Source: Hyphomicrobiales bacterium
GTDB taxonomy: Bacteria > Pseudomonadota > Alphaproteobacteria > Rhizobiales > Rhizobiaceae
Reading direction: 5' to 3'
DNA: 64,000 nucleotides
NCBI GenBank assembly: GCA_900465685.1
Contig: UEGR01000009.1
Span: 1 to 64,000 of the forward strand
In this document: piece after piece, positions 17,418 through 27,366 of the stretch
Layout: every line of letters starts with the position of its first letter
Position numbering within the stretch: position 1 is the stretch's first letter
Program-made: the position numbers and the translations under genes
Notes under the pieces: model-generated
Told to the model about the DNA's origin: nothing
Databases searched by the model: none
Seen by the model: the letters and a program-made list of their open reading frames with translations, nothing else

Positions 17418-17498
17418 TTCATGCTCTTTCAAATCGGCGCTGAAAAGATTCCCAGCCATAAACTGATGAAACTACGGCTGAATTTTGCACACAAGCGG

Positions 17499-18770
17499 TC
17501 AGCTGTTCATTTTATCGCGATCAAGTTTCTCCAGAAGAGTGGCCCGGTCAAGGCTAAAACCGGAGTCGATCCAGAAAGTTTCAAGCGACCGCAACGCCAC
17601 ACCCAGACCCGGACCTTTTTCCACGCCAAGCGCCAGAAGATCGCCGCCCGTCACGGGAAAGACAGGGGCTTCATAATGTTCCGCTGTTTCGAGCAAACGG
17701 GAAAAGCCGCCAGCGCGGATCATGGCGTCATCGCTGCCAGCCGCATCGGCACGAGCCGCCGCATAGGCAAGCTTGATCCGGTCCACCACCGCCTGTTTGC
17801 TGCCGCGATAAATCACCTTCTTCAAGGCCTGTTCGGACAGCTCCGGCTTGACGGCATCCGCCCGCGCCCAGGCCTCCAGCCGCGCACGCTCGGCATTGGA
17901 CATTTTCAGGCGCTTGCCCATTTCTTCCATGCGCACGGCATCCGGCGGCACGATGCTCTCAAGCCGCAACAGCGGATCGGCCGACCAGCCAAGATCGCCT
18001 TCGGAACGCACCAGGCCATGAATGGCGTCGATGCCCCATTTCTCGCTTTCGGGCAGAACGAGATTCAGCACGCCACCCTGCCGCATCCACAAAAGGGCGC
18101 GCGACGGATCGGGAGCCGACAGGAGTTTCTTCAGCTCCGACCATACGCGTTCGGCTGAAAGCTGCTCGATGCCGTCCTTCAGCCTTGCGCTGGCGCGCAG
18201 GCCTTCGGCTTCCGGACGCCCGGAACCATACCAGGCGAAAAAGCGGAAAAAGCGCAGGATACGCAGGTAATCCTCGCGAATGCGCTGTTCGGCATCGCCG
18301 ATGAAACGCAATGTCCGGGTTTCAATATCGGCAAGCCCGCCGACATGATCGATGATTTTGCCGTCCGCCGTCGCATAGAGCGCATTGATGGTGAAGTCGC
18401 GCCGCTCGGCATCGGTTTTCCAGTCGGTTCCAAAGGCAACCTTGGCATGGCGGCCATCGGTCTCGACATCCTTGCGCAACGTCGTCACTTCATAGGCATG
18501 TCCGTGGGCGACAACAGTGATCGTGCCGTGTTCGATGCCCGTCGGGACAGGCTTGAACCCTGCTTCCTCGGCCAATCGAACCGTTTCCTGCGGCACATGC
18601 GTGGTGGCAAGATCGACATCGCTGACAGCGGTGCCCAGCAATGTGTTGCGCACCGCACCGCCGACCACGCGCGCTTCCCCGCCGTCGCGGTTCAAGGCCT
18701 TGAACAGCGCCTGCAGGGACTTCGACTTCAACCAGGTCGCCGTGTCGGAAATGTTCACATTGTCGCTCAA
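17499..18770 (-). CDS. cca: CCA tRNA nucleotidyltransferase / poly(A) polymerase family
   Basis: Adds or repairs the 3' CCA end of tRNAs. A class II nucleotidyltransferase head has VVGGAVRNTLLG and the catalytic SDVDLA, followed by the RRDFTINALY motif and RIREDYLRILRFFRF. The C-terminal half is the usual helical tRNA-binding part. The 423 residues match alphaproteobacterial homologues. Its start overlaps the stop of the upstream nudix gene by four bases (ATGA), so they form an operon with DUF1285. Confidence 0.92.
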   Translation of the reverse strand: MSDNVNISDTATWLKSKSLQALFKALNRDGGEARVVGGAVRNTLLGTAVSDVDLATTHVPQETVRLAEEAGFKPVPTGIEHGTITVVAHGHAYEVTTLRKDVETDGRHAKVAFGTDWKTDAERRDFTINALYATADGKIIDHVGGLADIETRTLRFIGDAEQRIREDYLRILRFFRFFAWYGSGRPEAEGLRASARLKDGIEQLSAERVWSELKKLLSAPDPSRALLWMRQGGVLNLVLPESEKWGIDAIHGLVRSEGDLGWSADPLLRLESIVPPDAVRMEEMGKRLKMSNAERARLEAWARADAVKPELSEQALKKVIYRGSKQAVVDRIKLAYAAARADAAGSDDAMIRAGGFSRLLETAEHYEAPVFPVTGGDLLALGVEKGPGLGVALRSLETFWIDSGFSLDRATLLEKLDRDKMNS

Positions 18771-19402
18771 ACGTAGAGCCTTTCATAAAGTCCGCGAATG
18801 ATTCCGGCGGTAATCCCCCAGATGAATCGCTCGTGATAGGGCATGGCGTAATAAAAGCGTTCCTTGCCGTTGAGCACCCTGCTTTCGCGCCGGTGATTGG
18901 CCGGATTCATCAGGAAAGACAATGGCACCTCGAAAATATCGGCCACCTCATCCGGGTTCGGATGCAGGTCGAACGGTGTCTTGACCACAGCCAGAACCGG
19001 CGTGATCGAAAAGCCGCTGCCGGTCAGATAGCGTGGCAGATTGCCAATGATCTCTGCGCGCTCGGCAGCGAGACCGATTTCCTCATTGGCCTCGCGAAGC
19101 GCTGCATGTTCCGCCGTTCCGTCGCCCGGATCGATGGCTCCGCCCGGAAACGCGATCTGGCCCGAATGTTTTCGCAACGTATCGGTGCGCTGGGTGAGAA
19201 GCACCGTCGCATCAGGACCGCGATCCACCACAGGCACCAGCACAGCTGCGTCGCGCATCTGGGACGTCACCATGGCCTGCGTGAAGTCAGGATTGAGCGA
19301 ATGATCGCCGGTAATCTCGCTGTGATCCGGCTGCCAGCTGCGAACGCGATTGGCAAAATCACCAGCGGAAAACGCCGAAAGGGATTTCAGACCCCGTTCC
19401 AT
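18767..19402 (-). CDS. Nudix hydrolase, CoA pyrophosphatase type
   Basis: The family signature LLTQRTDTLRKHSGQIAFPGGAIDPGD followed by ALREANEEIGL identifies the NudL/CoA pyrophosphatase branch, which splits coenzyme A or its thioesters into 3',5'-ADP and phosphopantetheine. The start at 19402, ten bases after the DUF1285 stop, gives 211 residues; the frame stays open upstream into DUF1285 but that extension is not supported. Its stop overlaps the cca start. Confidence 0.85.
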   Translation of the reverse strand: MERGLKSLSAFSAGDFANRVRSWQPDHSEITGDHSLNPDFTQAMVTSQMRDAAVLVPVVDRGPDATVLLTQRTDTLRKHSGQIAFPGGAIDPGDGTAEHAALREANEEIGLAAERAEIIGNLPRYLTGSGFSITPVLAVVKTPFDLHPNPDEVADIFEVPLSFLMNPANHRRESRVLNGKERFYYAMPYHERFIWGITAGIIRGLYERLYV

Positions 19403-19412
19403 CAGTACACCA

Positions 19413-20078
19413 TCATTTCTGGGCTGCTTCCAGCGCATCCGCTGGCATGATCGGAAAGACGGCGCCGCCGGACCGCACAGCAAACATCGTCACGCCGTCG
19501 ATCTCGATTTCCTCGCCAAGCCCGACCAGATCATACATCACGGAGCGCGTCACCAGCGCTTCCAGACGCCCGCGAACAAGTACATAGGGTTTCAATCCGT
19601 CGCTTTCTTCTTCAACGACGAACCGCAACGGATGCTCCGCATCGACTTCCACCACGTCGCCGACATTAGTGCGGAATGTCAGCGACTGTTCCACGCCCTC
19701 ACCGGAAACCTGCATTTCAACAGCAATGAACGGCGCATCTTCGACACGGATGCCGACCTTTTCGACCGGCGTGACCAGATAGGTCTTGCCGTCCTCGTCC
19801 TTGCGCAGCACGGTGGAGAACAGGCGCACCAGCTGTTTGCGGCCAATCGGCGTCCCCATATAAAACCAGGTGCCGTCGGCCTTGATCTCCATGTCGAGGT
19901 CGCCGCAGAAATCGGGGTTCCACCGCTCGACAGGCGGAATGCCGCGCTCTTTCGTTGACGGACCGCTTTGCGCATCGGCATGGGCGCGCGCGATCAGGGC
20001 TTCCAGACCGCTGGTCGTCCCGGCGCTTTGCATCGCGTTTTGCGGCGCAACTTTGCCTATAGGGGTGCTCTTTGTCAT
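19413..20078 (-). CDS. DUF1285 domain protein
   Basis: 221 residues matching the DUF1285 pattern: ERWNPDFCGDLDMEIKADGTWFYMGTPIGRKQLVRLFSTVLRKDEDGKTYLVTPVEKVGIRVEDAPF. No signal peptide or membrane helix. First gene of a three-gene minus-strand operon with a nudix hydrolase and cca. The function of the family is not established. It is divergent from moxR, with 135 bases between the two starts. Confidence 0.88.
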   Translation of the reverse strand: MTKSTPIGKVAPQNAMQSAGTTSGLEALIARAHADAQSGPSTKERGIPPVERWNPDFCGDLDMEIKADGTWFYMGTPIGRKQLVRLFSTVLRKDEDGKTYLVTPVEKVGIRVEDAPFIAVEMQVSGEGVEQSLTFRTNVGDVVEVDAEHPLRFVVEEESDGLKPYVLVRGRLEALVTRSVMYDLVGLGEEIEIDGVTMFAVRSGGAVFPIMPADALEAAQK

Positions 20079-20213
20079 CCGACTCGGTTATTCCTGTTCG
20101 AATGTGTTTAATATGATGGAAGTCATGAAATAGTCACCGTTTCGCGGCTTGTCAGCATTATATGCGATTTATAAGGCACGTCCGCCAGAGCGGTCACATA
20201 TTGCGAGGTCACC

Positions 20214-21221
20214 ATGAGCGTCGTCATCACGCCTGAAACCGCCAACTCCGAGCAGATTGTTGCGGAAGCCGAACGGGCGCTCGCAGATATTGCCCGCATC
20301 AAGGAAGGCGTCGGCACGGTTATCTTCGGACAAGAAAGTGTGATCGAGCGCACGCTCGTCGCCATTCTGGCAGGCGGCCATGCGCTGCTGGTCGGTGTGC
20401 CCGGCCTTGCCAAGACCAAGCTGGTGGAAACGCTGGGCGTGGTGCTCGGCCTCTCCGGCCAGCGCATCCAGTTCACGCCTGACCTGATGCCTTCCGACAT
20501 CATCGGTTCGGAAGTCATGGAACAGGATGCCGATGGTCGCCGCTCGTTCCGCTATCTCAAGGGGCCGATTTTCGCACAGCTCCTGATGGCTGACGAAATC
20601 AACCGCGCGAGCCCCCGCACCCAGTCCGCGCTGTTGCAGGCCATGCAGGAATATCATGTCACGGTCGCTGGCCAGCGTTATGACCTGCCTGCGCCATTCC
20701 ACGTTCTCGCAACACAGAACCCGCTGGAACAGGAAGGCACCTATCCGCTGCCGGAAGCCCAGCTCGACCGTTTCCTGATGCAGATCGATATTCTCTATCC
20801 GGAACTCGACGCCGAGCGCCGCATTCTTCTCGAAACTACAGGCGTCGCCGAAGCGAAGCCCTACGAGATTCTCGATGCGGAACGTCTGAAGCAGATGCAG
20901 ACACTCGTGCGCCGTATGCCGGTTTCGGAAAACGTCGTCGAAGCGATCCTGAAGCTGGTACGCTCCGCGCGTCCCGATGCCGACAATGATCACGCCAGGC
21001 AGCATATCGCATGGGGCCCCGGTCCTCGCGCCAGTCAGGCGCTGATGCTCTGCGCCCGCGCCCGTGCGCTTTATGATGGCCGCCTCGCCCCTTCGGTCGA
21101 CGATGTGAAGGCACTGGCCGAGCCGGTGCTGCAACATCGCATGGCGCTCAATTTCGCAGCCCGCGCCGATGGCATGCACATCCGCGATGTCATCGCCAAT
21201 CTGGTAAAGGCTGCTGTCTGA
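20214..21221 (+). CDS. MoxR-family AAA+ ATPase
   Basis: Chaperone-like ATPase of the MoxR type. Walker A is GVPGLAKTK, Walker B LLMADEINRASPRTQSALLQAMQE, sensor 1 ATQNPLEQEGTYPLPEAQLDRF. The 335 residues are normal. Known MoxR proteins act with VWA-domain partners in metal insertion or assembly of complexes. The three genes downstream, overlapping or closely spaced, are such partners. The ATG follows GCGAGGTCACC. Confidence 0.93.
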   Translation: MSVVITPETANSEQIVAEAERALADIARIKEGVGTVIFGQESVIERTLVAILAGGHALLVGVPGLAKTKLVETLGVVLGLSGQRIQFTPDLMPSDIIGSEVMEQDADGRRSFRYLKGPIFAQLLMADEINRASPRTQSALLQAMQEYHVTVAGQRYDLPAPFHVLATQNPLEQEGTYPLPEAQLDRFLMQIDILYPELDAERRILLETTGVAEAKPYEILDAERLKQMQTLVRRMPVSENVVEAILKLVRSARPDADNDHARQHIAWGPGPRASQALMLCARARALYDGRLAPSVDDVKALAEPVLQHRMALNFAARADGMHIRDVIANLVKAAV

Positions 21222-22150
21222 TGGTCATCGGCACGCAAGTTTCCACCGCAGATCGCAAGGATACGCTGGCCCGCGCACGTGCACGGGCGGCGGCGATCCC
21301 CGATCTGCTGGTTGAAGCCCAGCGTGTCGTCAATACTGTCATGAATGGCTGGCACGGACGGCGCAAACGCGGCCCCGGCGAGAATTTCTGGCAGTTCCGC
21401 CCCTATGTGCAGGGCGAGCAGCTTTCGCGTATCGACTGGCGGCGCTCCGCCCGCGACGATCACACCTATGTTCGCGACCGCGAATGGGAATCGGCCCATA
21501 CCGTGTGGCTGTGGTGCGATTTCTCGCCCTCCATGCTCTACCGCTCGCAAATGTCGCCTGTTTCCAAGGAAGCCCGCGCGCTGGTGCTGACGCTGGCGCT
21601 GGCGGAAATCCTGTCACGCTCCGGCGAGCGCATCGCCTTTCCGGCACTGATCCCGCCTTTCGCTGCCCGCAATGGCGCGGAGCGTCTTGCAGGCGCTCTC
21701 ATGCATGAAGCACCCACCAGCGCGTCCATGAGCCCGCTGCCGGATATTGCGCAGATCCGCCGTTTTTCGGAAGTCGTGCTTGTCTCGGATTTCCTGCACC
21801 CGTTCGACGAACTGACCGAACTTCTCGACCGGCTTGCGAAGCGCGGCGTGCGTGCGCATCTGGTCGAAGTTGCCGATCCCGCAGAAGAAACCTTCCCCTA
21901 TTCCGGTCGCACCGAATTTCGCGATCCCGAGACAGGTGCAACACTGGTTGCCGGTCGCGCCGAAACCTATGCCGAGGATTATCGCCGTCTTTACACTGCC
22001 CGGCGCGAAACCCTGTCGGACTTCTGCAAACGGCTCGGCTGGAGCTATTCCGTGCATCGCACCGACCGTCCGGCGGCGGAAGCGCTGGCGCGCCTCCATA
22101 GTGCGCTAAGTGCAACCGGGGCATTGGGCGCGACGGGGGCCAGCGCATGA
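21221..22150 (+). CDS. DUF58 protein with VWA-like fold
   Basis: 309 residues containing the DUF58 core RKRGPGENFWQFRPYVQGEQLSRIDWRRSARDD followed by a VWA-type strand WLWCDFSPSM, where DFSPS fits the DxSxS metal-site pattern. No membrane helices. The ATG overlaps the moxR stop (TGATG), and the stop overlaps the next ATG (ATGA), so synthesis is tightly coupled. It is the usual MoxR partner. Confidence 0.92.
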   Translation: MVIGTQVSTADRKDTLARARARAAAIPDLLVEAQRVVNTVMNGWHGRRKRGPGENFWQFRPYVQGEQLSRIDWRRSARDDHTYVRDREWESAHTVWLWCDFSPSMLYRSQMSPVSKEARALVLTLALAEILSRSGERIAFPALIPPFAARNGAERLAGALMHEAPTSASMSPLPDIAQIRRFSEVVLVSDFLHPFDELTELLDRLAKRGVRAHLVEVADPAEETFPYSGRTEFRDPETGATLVAGRAETYAEDYRRLYTARRETLSDFCKRLGWSYSVHRTDRPAAEALARLHSALSATGALGATGASA

Positions 22151-25014
22151 ATTTTCTGCCGCTTGCCTTTGGTTCGCCGCTGATCCTCGCCGGTCTGGTT
22201 GCCTTGCCGGTGATCTGGTGGCTGCTGCGCATGACGCCGCCGCGCCCGCAGGAAGAAACCTTTCCGCCGCTGCGCATTTTGGCGCAGGTTTTCAAGCGCG
22301 AGGAAGTGCCCTCAAAAAGCCCGTGGTGGATGACGCTTCTGCGTCTGCTAATCGCCGCACTCGTGATCATGGCACTGGCAGCGCCGATCTGGAACCCGCG
22401 TCCTGTCGCGCTGACCGGTCAGGAACCGCTGGCCATTGTAGTGGATAATGGCTGGGCCGCCGCCGAAGACTGGCAGCAGCGGGTCAACGCCGCCGAAAAG
22501 CTGATCGATGACGCGGAAGGTTCCAACGCGCAGATTTACATCCTTGGCACCGCAGAACCAGCCAATGCGGAAATCGGCCCCTATGATGGCACCCGCGCCA
22601 CAGAATGGCTCCAAGCCATGCAACCGCGCCCGATCCCAGTCGACCGCAAGGCGACGATGGAGCGGCTGGCTTCCGCCCTGTCGGATGGCGTCAAAATTCG
22701 CCTCGCCTTCATGAATGACGGGCTGGCGTCCCCTGCCGACGAAGAGACCTTTGCCGCATTGGACAAGACCGGCCATCTGGCAAATGTTCTCTGGTATGGT
22801 GCCAATCTTGACCGTACCCTTGCGCTGACCGGAGTGGATAACAAGGCCGACAGCCTCGAAGCCACCGCGATCCGCCCGGAAGGCGTGACCATGCCGCGCA
22901 GCCTGACGGCGGCAGCCTATGACGACAAGGGACGCCGCATCGCCGAAGCGCCACTGTCCTTTGCGCTGGGCAGCCCCGAAGGCACGGCGCATTTCAACCT
23001 GCCGGTCGAACTGCGCAACGATTTCCGCCTGATCCGCATCGACGGTGTCGAACAGGCGGGTGCAACGCATCTGATCGATGCCGGGTCTGAGCGGCGCACC
23101 ATCGGCCTGATTGCCAGCGGCGACGGCGATCTCGCGCAGCCGCTTCTGTCACCGCTGCATTACATCAAGCGCGCCCTGACGCCTTACGCCAATCTGATTG
23201 AGCCGCGTTCCGCCGATCTGCTTCAGTCGGTCCCCGAACTGCTGGATGCCAAGCCGTCCATTCTCATCATGGCCGATATCGGCAACTTGCCGCCGCCTGT
23301 CGCAGAGCGGATTTCCGCATGGGTGGAAGAAGGCGGCACGCTGGTGCGCTTTGCCGGACCACGTCTGGCGGGCGCGAGCGACAATGATCCGCTGCTTCCG
23401 GTACGGTTGCGCAAGGGCGAGCGTGCGCTTGGCGGCACCTTGTCCTGGTCTGAACCGCAGAAGCTGCGCGCATTCCCGGAAAAGGGCCCTTTTGCCGGAC
23501 TGCCGATCCCTGAAGATGTCAACGTCAACCGTCAGGTGCTGGCCGAACCGTCTTTCGATCTCAACGACAAGGCCTATGCCATCCTTCAGGACGGCACCCC
23601 ATTGGTGACGGGTCAGCAGCGCGGTCGCGGCAACATCGTGCTGTTCCATATTTCGCCGGACGCCACATGGTCGAGCCTGCCGATTTCCGGCTCCTTCGTG
23701 GAAATGCTGCGCCGCATCGTGTCGTTGTCGCAGCGCACTGGCGCGCAGGACAATCAGGATGCCGTTTCACTGCCGCCGTTCCAGCTGCTTTCAGCCGCCG
23801 GCGCGCTGACACCGCCGACCTCGGAGGCCAAACCGCTGATCGTCGAGCGCAACAGAGAGGCCAGTGTCAGCATCAACACGCCGCCCGGTTTCTACGGCAA
23901 TGAGGACGGTTTGAAAGCACTCAACATTTTCGCCGACAGCAACACCAAGCTGGAGCCGATCCGCCAGCCGACCCTCTCAGTCGGCGTCACGCCCGTCTCC
24001 TATACGGCAGATCAGTCAATATCGCTGGCAGGGCCGTTCTTTGCCGCTGCCGCCATGCTTCTGGCGCTCGATTCCCTGCTGATGCTGTGGCTGCGCGGCG
24101 CGTTCCGCCGCCGCATGAAGGTGCGCGCCAAAACGGCCACCATCGCCGTTCTTCTCGCAGGCGGCGCACTGTTCGCCCTCCTATCAGTCGGTGCTGACCG
24201 CGCCTTTGCACAAGCAGCATCGCCACAGCCGCCACAAATTCATGACGACAGCAAGCCCGGCGATGAAGCGATCATAGGCTCGGTTTCGCAGACCCATCTT
24301 GCCTATATCATCACCGGCAGCGCCGAGACCGACAATATCAGCAAGGCCGGTCTGAAAGGTCTGACCTTTGCGCTGACCGACAAGACGGCGCTGGAACCGG
24401 GCGACCCGATCGGCGTTGACCCGTCCAAAGACGAACTGGCCTTCTATCCGCTGATCTATTGGCCGATAGACCCGAATGCGCCGATGCCGAGCCCTGAAGC
24501 CATTGCCAAGGTGGACGCCTATATGCAGCAGGGCGGCACAGTGCTGTTCGACACGCGCGACCAGTTGCAGTCGGGCGCGAGCCTTGATCCATCGGTCTCC
24601 CCAGCCAATCAGCGCCTGCGCGCCATTCTCGACGACATGAATGTGCCGCCGCTCGAACCCGTGCCCGACGATCACGTTCTGACGAAATCCTTCTTCATCA
24701 TGCCCGACTTTCCGGGTCGTTATGAGGGAAGCCCGCTCTGGGTGGAGGCGACAGCCCCAAATGCCTCGCCGCACGACCGTCCGGTTAGAACCGGCGACGG
24801 TGTGACGCCGATCATGATCACCGCCAATGATCTGGCAGGCGCATGGGCCGTAGATGATCAGGGCAATCCCCTGCTCCCCACCGTGCCGAACGACCCGATG
24901 CAGCGCATCTATGCCATTCGCGGCGGCGTCAATATCGTGATGTACATGCTCACCGGCAATTACAAGTCCGATCAGGTCCATGTTCCGGCCCTGCTCGAGC
25001 GGCTGGAGAATTAG
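22147..25014 (+). CDS. DUF4159 membrane protein with BatA-type N terminus
   Basis: 955 residues. The N-terminal BatA/aerotolerance-regulator segment has two helices (SPLILAGLVALPVIWWLL; TLLRLLIAALVIMALAAPIW), followed by a VWA-like strand LAIVVDNGWAAAE whose DxSxS site is lost. A gatase-like central region follows (ILIMADIGNLPPP...WVEEGGTLVRFAGPRL). Two more helices lie near 625-685, and the C-terminal DUF4159 domain (FYPLIYWPIDPNAPMPSPEAIAKVDAYMQQGGTVLFDTRD) precedes a conserved tail. It probably sits in the inner membrane with large periplasmic parts. The cellular role is unknown. Confidence 0.88.
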   Translation: MNFLPLAFGSPLILAGLVALPVIWWLLRMTPPRPQEETFPPLRILAQVFKREEVPSKSPWWMTLLRLLIAALVIMALAAPIWNPRPVALTGQEPLAIVVDNGWAAAEDWQQRVNAAEKLIDDAEGSNAQIYILGTAEPANAEIGPYDGTRATEWLQAMQPRPIPVDRKATMERLASALSDGVKIRLAFMNDGLASPADEETFAALDKTGHLANVLWYGANLDRTLALTGVDNKADSLEATAIRPEGVTMPRSLTAAAYDDKGRRIAEAPLSFALGSPEGTAHFNLPVELRNDFRLIRIDGVEQAGATHLIDAGSERRTIGLIASGDGDLAQPLLSPLHYIKRALTPYANLIEPRSADLLQSVPELLDAKPSILIMADIGNLPPPVAERISAWVEEGGTLVRFAGPRLAGASDNDPLLPVRLRKGERALGGTLSWSEPQKLRAFPEKGPFAGLPIPEDVNVNRQVLAEPSFDLNDKAYAILQDGTPLVTGQQRGRGNIVLFHISPDATWSSLPISGSFVEMLRRIVSLSQRTGAQDNQDAVSLPPFQLLSAAGALTPPTSEAKPLIVERNREASVSINTPPGFYGNEDGLKALNIFADSNTKLEPIRQPTLSVGVTPVSYTADQSISLAGPFFAAAAMLLALDSLLMLWLRGAFRRRMKVRAKTATIAVLLAGGALFALLSVGADRAFAQAASPQPPQIHDDSKPGDEAIIGSVSQTHLAYIITGSAETDNISKAGLKGLTFALTDKTALEPGDPIGVDPSKDELAFYPLIYWPIDPNAPMPSPEAIAKVDAYMQQGGTVLFDTRDQLQSGASLDPSVSPANQRLRAILDDMNVPPLEPVPDDHVLTKSFFIMPDFPGRYEGSPLWVEATAPNASPHDRPVRTGDGVTPIMITANDLAGAWAVDDQGNPLLPTVPNDPMQRIYAIRGGVNIVMYMLTGNYKSDQVHVPALLERLEN

Positions 25015-25063
25015 AGCATGATGTTTTGCAACCATGTCATCGCCCAGTCCCGGTTCTCTTTTT

Positions 25064-25200
25064 CCCTCATCCTGAGGAGTCGTCAAAGACGGCGCAATAT
25101 CCTGAGCTTGTCGAAGGATCGAAGGGTGAGGGAAAAACGAACGGCGCGCCTGCCCTCGTCCTTCGAGGCTTCGCTTCGCTCCGCACCTCAGGATGAGGGG
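25064..25200. repeat. Long imperfect inverted repeat, family R3, copy 1
   Basis: About 137 bases bounded by CCCTCATCCTGAG (25064-25076) and its complement CTCAGGATGAGGG (25187-25199), with further internal arms (CTTGTCGAAGGATCG, CTCGTCCTTCGAGG). A second copy lies at 27367-27492. The two copies bracket the 691-residue gene. They resemble large palindromic elements known from Brucella, but the family was not verified. Confidence 0.8.
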
Positions 25201-25250
25201 GAAGCGTTACGGTCCGTACAGATAGGAACTTACGGCGTTAGGAGGCGGGC

Positions 25251-27326
25251 ATGAATATCGAATTCGAACCGTTCCTCTCAACACCATGGCTCATCGGCAT
25301 TCTCGTACCGCTGGCATTGCTGGTTCTGGCAACTGTCGCCCTGCGCATGCGCGGCGGGTTGATCCGTCTTCTGGCCGCCGCAGCCCTTGCCTTGGCGCTC
25401 TTCAACCCGGTGGTGATCAATGAAGAGCGCGAGCCGTTGAAAAGCGTTGTCGCTGTCGTGGTGGACCGCAGCCAGAGCCAGGAACTTGGGACACGCCGCG
25501 CCGACACCGATGCCGCTTTGAAAGCCGTGCAGGATCAGCTTGCCACCATGCCGCAATTTGAAACGCGCGTGGTGGAAACCGGCAAGCCGGACGAAAACGA
25601 GGATGGCTATGCGACGCGGCTTTTCGGGCCGCTGGCTCGGGCGCTGCTCGACGTGCCGCCAACCCGTGTTGCGGGCGCGATCATGATCACCGACGGACAG
25701 GTGCACGATACGCCCGCCAACAAGAATGCGCTGGGCTTCGACGCGCCTTTGCATGGACTGGTGACGGGCAAACCGGACGAATTCGACCGTCGCATCCGCT
25801 TCAACAAGGCCCCGCGCTACGGCATCAGCGGCAAGCCGCTTGAAATGTCGTTCACGGTCATCGACGAAGGCAAAAGCCTCGGCAGCCCTGCGCCGGTGGA
25901 AATCCGCGTCAATGGCGAAGCGGTTTCGCAGGAACAGGCACAGGTGGGGCAGGAAACATCTGTTACCATCACCTTGCCGCGCGCCGGTGTGAATATCGTT
26001 GAAATTGCCACGCCCGCGATTCCGGGTGAAGTGACCGAGGCCAACAACCGTGCAGTGGCAACCGTGGACGGTATCCGCGAAAATCTGCGCGTGCTTCTCG
26101 TCTCCGGCGAGCCGCATAATGGCGAGCGCACCTGGCGCAATCTGCTGAAATCCGACGCTGCCGTGGACCTCGTCCACTTCACCATTTTGCGCCCGCCGGA
26201 AAAGCAGGACGGCACGCCGATCAATGAATTGTCGCTGATCGCCTTCCCGACGCGTGAACTGTTCGTGGACAAGGTCAACGAGTTCGATCTCATCATTCTG
26301 GATCGCTACCAGCATCGCGATGTGCTGCCGCTGCTCTATTACGATTACATCGCGCAATATGTGGAAAACGGCGGCGCGCTGCTGGTTGCAGCCGGGCCGG
26401 AATATGCAGGCGAAATGTCGATTGCCCGCACGCCACTTTACAACGCCCTGCCCGCCATGCCGACCGGCACGGTGACCGAAAAAGCGTTCTATCCCCGCCT
26501 GACCGTTCTCGGCAAACGCCACCCCGTCACACGCGGTCTCGATGGCAGCGAGCAGGAGCCGCCCCATTGGAGCCGCTGGTTCCGCACCATCGACATCACC
26601 GCGCCGCAGGGCGAAACCGTGATGAGCGGTGCCGATAACAAGCCGCTTCTGGTTCTCAATCGCGTCGGGAAAGGCCGCGTCGGCATGTTCCTGTCCGATC
26701 AGGGCTGGCTATGGGCACGCGGCTTTGAAGGCGGCGGTCCCTATGCGGCGCTCTATCGCCGCATTGCCCACTGGCTGATGCAGGAGCCGGAGCTGGAAGA
26801 AGAAGCGCTCACCGCCGCAGGCAATGGCCGCACCTTGAGCATTCACCGTCAAACGATGGGCGATAATCCGGGCACCGCGACCGTCACAACGCCTGCTGGC
26901 AAGACGTTGCAGGTCAATCTCGCACAGAACAAGCCGGGCCTGTTCGACGGTTCGCTGCAAACCGACGAGATCGGCGTCTTCCGGATCAAGAACGGCGATC
27001 TGGAGACGCTGGCCCATGTCGGACCCGTCGATGCACCGGAATTTGCCGACAGCATTTCAACCGTGGATCGCCTGAAACCCATTGCTGAAGCGACCGGCGG
27101 TTCAGTCCATCGCGTGCGTGCAAGTGCCGACAGCGCCGTGCGGGTTCCGTCGATTACCGCGGTTGCCGCCAATCGCACAGCCCGCGGCAATGACTGGATT
27201 GGCCTGCGTGAAACCACCGACACGCAGCTCAAAAGCGTGAACCGTCTGCCGTTGTTCTCCGGCTTCCTGGCGCTCGCTGCCCTGCTCTTGGTCTTTGGCG
27301 GCATGTGGTATCGCGAAGGGCGGTAA
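25251..27326 (+). CDS. VWA-like membrane protein, last gene of the MoxR operon
   Basis: 691 residues. N-terminal helices (WLIGILVPLALLVLATVALRM and LIRLLAAAALALALFNPVVI) lead into VVAVVVDRSQSQE, where DRSQS keeps the DxSxS metal-site motif that its upstream neighbour has lost. A gatase-like region is seen at LIILDRYQHRDVLPLLYYDYIAQYVENGGALLVAAGPEYAG. A C-terminal helix (LFSGFLALAALLLVFGGMWY) ends the protein. AGGAGG precedes the ATG. It is separated from the DUF4159 gene by an R3 repeat, so its expression may be partly uncoupled. Function unknown. Confidence 0.85.
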   Translation: MNIEFEPFLSTPWLIGILVPLALLVLATVALRMRGGLIRLLAAAALALALFNPVVINEEREPLKSVVAVVVDRSQSQELGTRRADTDAALKAVQDQLATMPQFETRVVETGKPDENEDGYATRLFGPLARALLDVPPTRVAGAIMITDGQVHDTPANKNALGFDAPLHGLVTGKPDEFDRRIRFNKAPRYGISGKPLEMSFTVIDEGKSLGSPAPVEIRVNGEAVSQEQAQVGQETSVTITLPRAGVNIVEIATPAIPGEVTEANNRAVATVDGIRENLRVLLVSGEPHNGERTWRNLLKSDAAVDLVHFTILRPPEKQDGTPINELSLIAFPTRELFVDKVNEFDLIILDRYQHRDVLPLLYYDYIAQYVENGGALLVAAGPEYAGEMSIARTPLYNALPAMPTGTVTEKAFYPRLTVLGKRHPVTRGLDGSEQEPPHWSRWFRTIDITAPQGETVMSGADNKPLLVLNRVGKGRVGMFLSDQGWLWARGFEGGGPYAALYRRIAHWLMQEPELEEEALTAAGNGRTLSIHRQTMGDNPGTATVTTPAGKTLQVNLAQNKPGLFDGSLQTDEIGVFRIKNGDLETLAHVGPVDAPEFADSISTVDRLKPIAEATGGSVHRVRASADSAVRVPSITAVAANRTARGNDWIGLRETTDTQLKSVNRLPLFSGFLALAALLLVFGGMWYREGR

Positions 27327-27366
27327 TCCGCCCTCGCACACCATTCTTCGTCTACACCTCGTTGCC

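Noticed and set aside
25064..25200. R3 elements as CRISPR or insertion sequence
   Set aside because: There are no regular spacers, no transposase and no target duplications; the two copies are imperfect inverted repeats.
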